Positions 55,709-64,000 of a stretch of DNA of 64,000 nt are shown one piece after another. The stretch's first letter is position 1; each line of letters begins with the position of its first letter. The notes beneath the pieces were generated by a model. It made no database searches. It saw only the letters and a program-made list of their open reading frames with translations, and was not told where the DNA came from. Source of the stretch: Neocallimastix lanati (nom. inval.) (Eukaryota; Neocallimastigomycota; Neocallimastigomycetes; Neocallimastigales; Neocallimastigaceae); the NCBI GenBank assembly GCA_016946835.1, contig JACVTC010000087.1, positions 361,001 to 425,000 of the forward strand, given 5' to 3'. The position numbers and the translations under genes were made by a program.

Positions 55709-56560
55709 ATTTTATAATAATAATAATAATAATTATAATAATAAATTATTCACTATTCAACTTAAATATATATATATATTTTTTATATAAAAAGTTCATA
55801 CTATGAGTGAATTACATTTAACCGGCAATTGTTTAAAGGGTTCAAGGCCTATTGTTTCCTTTGATAAAACTTTTGATAGTACTCCACATTATAAATTAAT
55901 TAAGGAAGTTTTATTACAAGTTAGTAGTTAATAAAATAAAATAAAATAAAATAAAAAGAACAAAAAAAAAAAAAAAAAAAAAAAATAAATTAATTAAAAA
56001 GAAAAAATATATAATTAAAATTTTTGCTATAAGAAATGATATGCAAAATTAATAACAAAAATTATTATTATTATTATTATTTCTTTTTTATCAATAATAA
56101 TATTTGATTATTAAATATATATATATATATATATATTATAGAATTTCAGTACTCCAACAACTTCCAGAAGAATAAAACCATTTGTTGATCATGTTATTAC
56201 TTTCTCTATTGTAGATGGAAGAATATGGTTCAGAAATTATCAAGTATATTATTTACTATGATAAAAAATTATAAATAATATATATAATTTTTTTTTTTTT
56301 CTTCAAGATATTAACCACCTATAATATTTATAAAATAAAATAAAATTTAAATTAAAATAAATAATTATTTAATTATTATTTTAGATAGTAGAAAAGGATG
56401 ATGGTACTAAGAAAGAAAAAGAAATGTCTTTAGTTGAAATTGGTCCAAGATTTGTATTACAAGTCATGAGAATCTTTGATGGCTCCTTCTGTGGTTCAAC
56501 TTTATACAAGAATGGAGAATTCGTATCACCAAATATGGTAAATTTAAAAAAAAATAAACA

Positions 56561-56591
<31 letters not shown>

Positions 56592-56616
56592 ATCATTAAA
56601 TAAGAAAAAAATAATC

Positions 56617-56665
<49 letters not shown>

Positions 56666-56932
56666 TCATATATATATGCTATTAATTTTATTCTTATTTA
56701 TTTATTTATTTATATATTTATTTATTTATTATTATTTTTTTTTTATTTTTTTTTTATTTTATTTTTTATTTTTTTTTTTTCATTTATGTGAAAATAATAG
56801 GTAAGAAGATTCCAAAAACAAGAAATGTCCATGAAATATACTGCACGTCTTAATAAGAATCTTGATCATGCTAAACGTCTTGAAGAGGCTAATAACTTAC
56901 CAAGTGATCCATTGGATGAAGTTTTCCAATAA
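54359..56932 (+). CDS. BRX1: Ribosome biogenesis protein BRX1, 7 exons, 324 aa
   Basis: Nucleolar Brix-domain protein needed for 60S subunit assembly. Exons: 54359-54603, 55157-55209, 55346-55510, 55795-55919, 56142-56243, 56385-56537, 56801-56932, all in phase (325 codons with stop). Residues 1-65 are acidic and Ser-rich (SSSDEETTSLGKK), then the Brix domain: RVMLLCSRGITARHRHLM, DLQALLPHAKKDSKLD, CIYFEGRKHTDLYMWISK, GPSIKFHVTNIHTM, LKGSRPIVSFDKTFD, VDHVITFSIVDGRIWFRNY, LVEIGPRFVLQVMRIFDGSF. The tail is basic and helical (MVRRFQKQ..). Length is between yeast (291) and human (353). The match is strong over the whole protein. Introns are 130-550 bases, all A/T. Confidence 0.95.
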
Positions 56933-57326
56933 AAAAAAAAAAAAAAAAAAAGTAGGGAAAGAGGGAAATAATATATAAAAAGAAAAGAAAAGAAAAAAAA
57001 ATATATTTTTTAATCCAGTAAATTATCATTTTTATAGAAAAATATAAAATAAAATAGTAATTTTAACAATAATCATTTTCATTATAATTAAAAAGCAAAA
57101 ATTCAAATCGTATTCAAAAAATATTATTATATATATATTTTATATATTTTTTAATAATCATTTTAGAAAATAATGTTTTTAGAAATTTAAAAATAAAAAA
57201 AATTTTTTTTTTTTTTTCACTTATTTTATTTAATCATACCTTTTTTTCTTAATTTTAATATAATCTATTTATTATTATTATTAATATTTTACTATTTTAA
57301 TAATTAATATAAAACAAACAAGCAAA

Positions 57327-57362
<36 letters not shown>

Positions 57363-57664
57363 GTCTTTTAATTTTTCTACTATAATATTATTTATTTAAT
57401 AACTCTAAATTTTATTTATATTATTTATTATTTATCAATAAAAAAAAAAAAAAAAAAAAAAAGAATAAAATATTTAAAAATTAAAAAAAAATAAATTTTA
57501 TAAATATGCATATACATATAATAAGAAATTATAAAATGGTGTGTTTCATTCAAATAAAAAAAAAAAAAAAAACTATAATAATTAAAAAAAAGAATAAAAA
57601 AAATTTTTTTTTATTTAATTAAGAAAATGAGAAGGAGAATGGTTTTCGTTTTTACTTTTTTTTT

Positions 57665-57715
<51 letters not shown>

Positions 57716-57769
57716 TTACTTATAAAAAAAAAAAAAAAAAAAAAAGTCATAAATATTCTTTATTGATAA
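56933..57769. other. AT-rich region downstream of BRX1
   Basis: No gene; several poly-A and poly-T runs of 20-40 bases (for example about 57,328-57,360 and 57,439-57,462) and an ATT-triplet run (about 57,678-57,714). Confidence 0.65.
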
Positions 57770-58260
57770 ATAGAGTCGCTGAAGGAAGATCATCTTATTA
57801 CTTATGGTACCGTTCTCAAATAATAAAGATATAATAATACTTAGCTTAGTATATCCCCCAATTCACTTAAGGTTTTCGTAGATTATACATTTACGCTGTA
57901 GTTAATAAATACAATACTACTATTACTATTAGAGTGGGTAGAGTTTCAGAAGATTGTCCCGAGACTTGCCCCTGTTGTGACAAAGATAATCAATCGTTTG
58001 AACATTGGATTTTTAAATGCAATGCTCTTGCATCTTTTAGATGGAATTCTTTAAATTTTATTGATGAATCTCGATGTTTTTTGTTCGTAAGGAAGATTAG
58101 AGCGTTTAATCCTCTTTCTTCCTAAGACTCTATTTCTAATTTTGAAGATTATATCAATTCATTATAATATACATGTTCCTTCTTAGTGGAGCTTTAAGCT
58201 TTAAATGAGCTACATTTCGATAGAGAGGGGGGGGGAATAGAGACAATTAAATGAACTACT
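57770..58260 (+). mobile_element. Non-LTR retrotransposon relic, C-terminal zinc motif
   Basis: A frame at 57,934-58,125 encodes VSEDCPETCPCCDKDN followed by QSFEHWIFKC. This Cys/Cys/His/Cys arrangement is typical of the zinc-binding end of LINE reverse-transcriptase proteins. The flanking 57,770-57,930 and 58,125-58,260 are of the same balanced composition but broken. No RT core is present, so this is a 3' fragment. It is on the opposite strand from, and not overlapping in content with, the 26.7 kb relic. Confidence 0.6.
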
Positions 58261-59186
58261 TTTCAAAAGGTTCATCTGAGTCACCTGTTCTAAAAATTGT
58301 GGTCTTGGTGGAATTTTTTTTTTAACTTTTATTTTTTATTTTTAATTTCAAATGTACTTTTTTACCTACATGTATTTTTAATAATAAAATTAATAAAATT
58401 ATGGAAGCGTATTCTCTTCCCCATCTAAAAAAAAAAAAATTCTTATAGTACCGAAAGTAATAGTAATTAATCCAAACATGGCGTTAATGAATTTGTTTTT
58501 GGTATAATTGTTTATTGTAGATAAATCATATCAATTACATTAAACTATGATAAGTCATTGTTGTTGTATGTAATTGATATATATACATATAAGAAAATAC
58601 AACAGCAATAACTTCATTTTTTTTTTTTTTTTGCATTATTCACTATTTTTTTTTATTTCTAAATCAATTAAATATAATAAAATTAATTTATTTATAATAA
58701 TTCTGAATATCACGCCTCTCATTATTGATTGATATATTATTTAATTTCCTTATAATCTTCTTTTATTTGTTACTCTTATCATAATAAATAAATAATACAT
58801 ATAGTGTTAAAAGAATTAAATTATTTAATTTTTGTAATAAAAAATATAGAATAAATAAATGTGAATAATTAAAACAATAAAATTACTTTTCTTAAAAAAA
58901 AAAAAAAAAACTTTAATAATTAAACAAAAATAGTAAAAATTTTTATTCATAGCTATTGTATTTTTGAAGTTTTTAATAATTATTAAGAATCAAAATAGTA
59001 TTTATACATATATCTATTTAATATAAAATAAATTATTGCTAAGGATAATAAAATCTATATTATATTACAATTATTTTTTTAAGTAATAGTATTACTAGTT
59101 TCACTTTTCACATATTAAGTTTCACATTCATCAGATTCTACTAAAGAAAGTAACTTTTTTCATTATAAAAATTAACCATTTAGCCA

Positions 59187-59410
59187 AAGGATCCAGTTTT
59201 AGTCTATCCAGATTTTAATAAATAATTTATAATTAGAACAGACGTTATCGAAAAAGGTTATTAGATCTTTTATTGGGTTAAAGATAGATAAATTTAGAGA
59301 ACACCCCAAAAACACCCAATACCACTATGTTAAGTCGCACTTGAATCAAAACTGACAGAAACTATAAAGCCAAAGGACTTAGAAAGTACTAAAGTTTATA
59401 CTAATTGTGC
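59187..59410 (+). mobile_element. Ty3/Gypsy retrotransposon fragment (RT/RNase H junction)
   Basis: The plus-strand reading DPVLVYPDFNK, stop, FIIRTDV, IEKGY matches the start of the RNase H domain of Ty3/Gypsy Pol (family pattern: P-V-L-x-Y-P-D-x, then F-x-x-x-T-D-A-S). A further frame gives YHYVKSHLNQN, in the position where the family has a Y-x-S-R-x-L-x-x-x-E motif. In-frame stops and a shift show decay. LTRs were not found nearby. Confidence 0.65.
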
Positions 59411-60477
59411 AATGTAATATAATTTTTTAATAATTAAATTCAAAAAAATTTTAAAAAATTCAAAAATTTAAAAATTCAAAATTTTTCAAAAAATGATTAT
59501 GATGAACTCAGTAAAAAAAAAAAAAATAAAATAAAATAAAATAAAATAAATTGTTTCACCTATAAAAAAAAAAAAAAAAAAAAAAAACACACACAACTCT
59601 TTTTTATTTATATGGTACTTCCTTCCTTTTTTTAATTATTGGTATTTTAGAATACATCTAAAACTTTTTTCAATTTAAAATTTACTTGTAATTAATTTTT
59701 CATTATATTACAATATATATTTAATATATATATAAGTTTAAAAACTTTAATCAATAACTGTATTTTTTTTTGTTTTTTTTTTTTGTTTTTTTTTATTATG
59801 AATCCATTAAAAGTACAATTTTATTTCATATTAAATTTTAGATAATTAAAATTTTGATTAATAAATAAAATTTAAATATCTTATTCATTTTTGCAACTTT
59901 TCTTCTTCTTTAAAGAAGCATTTATTATAAAGGAGTATTATCATTTTTTGGTTTCAATATTTGGATCCTTATAATGTTTAATTAGAATTTGGATTATATC
60001 TATATAACCATCATATAACATTAAATAATTTTGTTTCACTATTTTTATTTTTTATTTTATTTTTTTTTTTTTTTTTTGAATTTATATCTAATTCATATTC
60101 AATTAGATAATTCACTATTTTATAATATTATATCAAAATAATATAATTAATATTATTTTGATAATTTATATTATTTGTATTTCGGAAATTACAAAAATAA
60201 AATAAATTGAATTAATTTTATATATATATATATAAATTTTTTTAGTAAATTTCATCTATTTTTATAATTTCATAATACACTTAAATATGATAACAGATTT
60301 TAATTTATAATAAATTTAAAATTTCTAGCTTCTTAATGGTACAAACATTACGATCAATATAAAATAAAGTAATACAAACATTATTATCAATATAAAAATT
60401 AAAATAAGAATATATTCAATAAAATAAGACCTTAAATAAATACATTTTAAATACTAAAATTAAATTTTTTTTTTTTT

Positions 60478-60610
60478 TACTTCCGGTGTGTACCACCTTT
60501 TAAGCCTTCCCTCAAGGCATGGAAATTTTAAGGCAGTTACAATACTTTGGTATGCTTTTGCGTAGATGGATATTGTCCCTGTGACAAAGTTGTCTTTTGG
60601 TTTTAATAAA
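60478..60610. other. Balanced-composition patch, unidentified
   Basis: About 130 bases of near-normal GC in an A/T desert. The minus strand is open across it (ending near SIVTALKFPCLEGRLKRWYTPE), but I recognise no family. Probably a fragment of an element or of a dead gene. Confidence 0.3.
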
Positions 60611-61104
60611 AAACTGGATAAAATTTTCTCATAAAAAAAAAATTAAAATTAAAATTAATTTATTATTTTATCATGTTTATTAAAATAGATTAAGAAATAT
60701 TATTAATGATTGTATACTATTAAAATTAAAGTTTAATAAAATTAGAGTTTTTATTATATTGAAAATAATCTATTTATTAATATCATTATTAGAAATAAGG
60801 TTTATGGTCCATGACAAAATTTTATATAAAACATACACTTTAAAAAAAAAATGAATATTAAAATGACATCCTATAGTAAATGAAATTTCATATATAACTA
60901 TAATAATACTTTAATACTTTGTGAGCATTGGTTAAATATTGATTAATATTTTAATAGATTAATTAAAAATTTAAAATAACTTACTTTTAAAACAATGTAT
61001 TACTTATTGAAAGTTAATAAAACAGAATAGATATTAATAATATACTATACTAATATTGTAGTTTCCATGAAAAAATTATTAATATTTTTTTTTATTTCTT
61101 TTAT

Positions 61105-61200
61105 TTATTAGTTTATTTTTATTTATTAGTTATTTTTATTTATTAGTTATTTTTATTTATTAGTTATTTTATTTATTAGTTATTTATATTTATTAATTAT
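61105..61200. repeat. Tandem repeat of 16 bases (TTTATTAGTTATTTTTA)
   Basis: Five to six copies of ATTTATTAGTTATTTT, with small length changes, downstream of the esterase gene. Confidence 0.75.
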
Positions 61201-61430
61201 TTTTATCCTATATATATATTATATCTTTTTTTAAAAAAGATAATATTATTTTGATATTCTTTTGACATTCAATTATTTTTTTTTTTTTTAATGATTTGTA
61301 ATTTAATAATATAATAATATTATTTTATCGATTTAAAAAAAAATTTTTTTTTATTTTATTATATTTTTATTCAATTTTTATAATAATTCACTAGTAGAAA
61401 TATTTATATTTTTAAAATATTTAATTTATT

Positions 61431-62627
61431 TTATTCATCAACTTCATTTACATCAACTTCATTTGCATCAACTTCATTTGCATCAACTTCATTTACATCA
61501 CTTTCACTTCCATCACTTTCACTTTCACTATCATCAATACTTTTTAAATTTCCAAAAAGAGACATTACGAAATTGAGATAACCAACTTTGTTGGAGAATG
61601 GATCGTGTTCACCATTTGGAATGGAAAGGTATACATGCTTTTGACGGTTTCTAGTTAAAATTTCTGAATATTGTTTTGGGAAGGTACCAACAGCTGGATC
61701 ATTAGTACCACCAGAAATGAAAGTAACAATTGGTGGAATCTTAGCAACTAATTCATCTTCTGATAATAAACCTTTGTGATTACTCCATTGATCTTCTCCT
61801 GGAGTAACACCTGGAGCTGGAGATAAGGCACCAACATAACCAAATAAATCAGATCTAACATAACCAATGTAAAGACTGTTACGACCACCAAATGAAAAAC
61901 CTCCAATAGCGGTATTTTCTCTACCAGTACGAATTCTGAAATTTTCAGCAATAAATGGCATAAGATCGTTAACTAAATCATTAATGAAATTGTCATAACC
62001 ATCATAGTAGTCTTGATTTAATTCTGCTGGAAATTCGTGACCTTTAAGAGGAGCATATTGATCTGGGATAACAATGATCATTTCTTTTGCTAATCCTTTA
62101 TGTAATAAATTACCATAAATAGGAATAGTACCTAATTCTTCTTGTAACATATAGTCTGGATCAACGAAAATACCATGTAAATAGTAGAATACTGGATATT
62201 TCTTGTTTTCCTTATAATTAACTGGTAAAACAATATCAACTTTACGTTCTGATTGAGTAGTATTTGAATAATACGTAGTTTTAATAACTTCAGGATAGTC
62301 AACATCATTAGATCTTTGATCAATACCTTCTGGAAGGTAATTAACAGCTAACTTTTCCAATATATTCATATAACCTTTTGTTTTATTGTAGTTAACTTTT
62401 GTACTTCTTACTTCATTATACTTTTTTGTATTACGGAAAGATTTCTTGGATGGTTCAATACCACATTTCTTACCATTTTCAATACCCCATATTCCATCCT
62501 TATTAAATTCAACCGGTTCTACTTCTTTAGAACAACATGGATATCCTAATTCTGTTGCAAAGCATTTAGCTGATACTTTACAAGCTATAGTAGCAATAAT
62601 ACAGGATAAAGCAAAATTAATTTTCAT
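61431..62627 (-). CDS. Secreted CE1-type esterase with N-terminal fungal dockerin, 398 aa
   Basis: Likely feruloyl or related hemicellulose esterase for the extracellular cellulosome. Signal peptide about 1-20. Residues 22-57 are a fungal dockerin: CFATELGYPCC, then DGIWGIENG and CGI, with Cys22, 31, 32 and 55 kept. The Trp that usually precedes the last Cys is replaced by Lys (NGKKCGI), and only one dockerin is present, where fungal enzymes often have two or three. After a linker comes an alpha/beta-hydrolase of the esterase D/CE1 family: YYLHG (oxyanion region), the nucleophile elbow GGFSFGG with Ser245, Asp310 in GGTNDP, His341 in NGEHDP. The C-terminus is a Ser/Asp-rich stretch plus repeats of EVDAN/EVDVN (15-base DNA units). 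Intronless. The family is clear; feruloyl rather than acetyl specificity is a guess. Confidence 0.88.
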   Translation of the reverse strand: MKINFALSCIIATIACKVSAKCFATELGYPCCSKEVEPVEFNKDGIWGIENGKKCGIEPSKKSFRNTKKYNEVRSTKVNYNKTKGYMNILEKLAVNYLPEGIDQRSNDVDYPEVIKTTYYSNTTQSERKVDIVLPVNYKENKKYPVFYYLHGIFVDPDYMLQEELGTIPIYGNLLHKGLAKEMIIVIPDQYAPLKGHEFPAELNQDYYDGYDNFINDLVNDLMPFIAENFRIRTGRENTAIGGFSFGGRNSLYIGYVRSDLFGYVGALSPAPGVTPGEDQWSNHKGLLSEDELVAKIPPIVTFISGGTNDPAVGTFPKQYSEILTRNRQKHVYLSIPNGEHDPFSNKVGYLNFVMSLFGNLKSIDDSESESDGSESDVNEVDANEVDANEVDVNEVDE

Positions 62628-64000
62628 TTTTTTTTCCTTTTTTTTTATTAAAAAGATTTTAATAAAATAAGTTTTTTTTTTATTATTTATATTTATATAT
62701 TATTATATATATTTATTAAAAAAAAAAAAAGGATGGAAAAATATCCTTTATATACAAAATTGATATAATTTAATATATATACATATATATATATTTTACT
62801 GTGGTGATTAAATCAAACTTTAAAATATAATGATTATAATAATTTAATTTTTTTTTAAAAAAAAAAATATTTACTATAAAGATAATCCTACATTTTATTT
62901 GAATTAAAAATATTAAAAATAATATTAATTTTCAGATCATCCAATAATTTGTTCAAATTAACAATATTTAAAAAATAAAAAAAAAAAAATCATTACTATA
63001 ATTACAAATTATAATTATTATTTATTATTATTATTATTTATTATTATAATATATTATTATTATTATAAAGTATTAATTATTAATTATTGGTATTTTTATA
63101 ATTAATTTTTTTTTTTTTCTTTTTTTATAAAAATACAAATAATTAACAAATAATCAAAAAGGCAAAAAATATTTATAAATTATTTATTATACGTTTTCTC
63201 TCTGTGTAACTTTTACAATTAAATTATGAAGTAAAATATATAAATTTAATTGTTTAATTGTTTAATTGTATTAAAATTATTCAATAAAAATAAAATATTC
63301 ATAATTAATAAATATCAAATTAGTAAAATTTTATAGTAATTACTATTATCTCTTTCTATTTATCTATCTATCTACCTATTTATTTATTCATTTAATTTTA
63401 AATATTTAAATATTTAATTCGGTTATAATAATTTTTTATCTCTTTAATTGTTTAATGCTTGAGGAAAGGGAGGATTGGCATAACGGTTGCTTTGAACTTT
63501 AAATATTTTTATAATATTTAAATAAAATAATAAATCTATTATTATAATATTTTAATATTTAAACATTATTAACAATATTAGTCTTATGATTAATAATAAT
63601 ACTCATATTATTAATATCTATATCAATATTAACTTTTATTAATAAGGAGTACTATTATTTACTAAATCATTAATCATTATAATTATTATTAATATTTTTT
63701 TTATCAAAATTTTATTTTAAATTTCATAACATATTACCAGTTAACCCCTGTCTGTCTAAAAAATTATAAAAAAAATAAAGAAATTAAAGTTTATTATAAA
63801 ATAAGAAAAAATAAAAAATCTATATTTAGAATGTGGTTCATTTCGCCATTTATTTTTAATGGCTTGTAAAATTTTTTGTTAACGGTATAAAAAAATTATA
63901 ATACAATTAATTTTAAAATAAATAAATGTATAAATTAATAAATAAATAGATAAATAAATAAAGAATATAATAATAAAAGGGGAGAGTTGCATTTCCCCAA
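62628..64000. other. AT-rich 5' flank of the esterase and window end
   Basis: No gene seen. Just before the esterase ATG is a pyrimidine-rich tract on the coding strand's complement, then A/T. Small balanced patches lie at about 63,455-63,495 and at the very end (63,978-64,000), too short to assign. Confidence 0.6.

Larger units (their letters stand above)
58261..61430. other. Gene-free region with retroelement debris
   Basis: About 3.2 kb without an intact gene. It contains a Ty3/Gypsy fragment (59,187-59,410), an unidentified balanced patch (60,478-60,610) and a TTTATTAG-type tandem repeat (61,105-61,200), each listed separately; the rest is A/T with homopolymers and a short GGGGGGGG run at about 58,228-58,235. 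Confidence 0.6.

Overview
This is an extremely AT-rich eukaryotic window. Long stretches are almost pure A/T, with homopolymers above 40 bases, between short islands of more balanced coding sequence. Spliceosomal introns (GT..AG, roughly 80-450 bases, nearly all A/T) interrupt the housekeeping genes. The best fit is an anaerobic gut fungus (Neocallimastigomycota). The deciding clue is a secreted carbohydrate esterase with an N-terminal Cys-rich fungal dockerin. Two secreted proteins that resemble the Cthe_2159 polysaccharide-binding family, plus large ankyrin-repeat genes, agree with this. I cannot name the genus.

Layout. 1-11.5 kb: no recognisable gene; simple repeats and one unidentified GC-richer relic. 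11.56-14.94 kb (+): Polo-like kinase in 8 exons. 17.6-26.7 kb (-): two tandem intronless genes for secreted Cthe_2159-like proteins, on a segmental duplication of about 4.9 kb. Next to them is a non-LTR retrotransposon relic (26.7-28.0 kb, -) and a truncated, inverted third copy of the gene (28.0-29.0 kb, +). 29.6-32.9 kb (-): an intronless trypsin-like serine protease and a two-exon ankyrin protein. 36.0-40.6 kb (-): folliculin (FLCN), which I could assemble as 12 exons. 46.2-53.1 kb: a frameshifted ankyrin gene (-) back to back with a 1,534-residue ankyrin protein (+). 54.4-56.9 kb (+): the ribosome-biogenesis factor BRX1 in 7 exons. 57.8-59.4 kb: relics of a second non-LTR element and of a Ty3/Gypsy element. 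61.4-62.6 kb (-): the dockerin-bearing CE1-type esterase.

Functionally the window mixes conserved eukaryotic cell-cycle, nutrient-signalling and ribosome genes, which are intron-rich, with secreted plant-polysaccharide genes, which are intronless. That contrast fits the known history of bacterial gene acquisition in gut fungi. The ankyrin/protease cluster is the least understood part. All exon joins were worked out by hand from splice sites, reading phase and family similarity; none is supported by transcript data.
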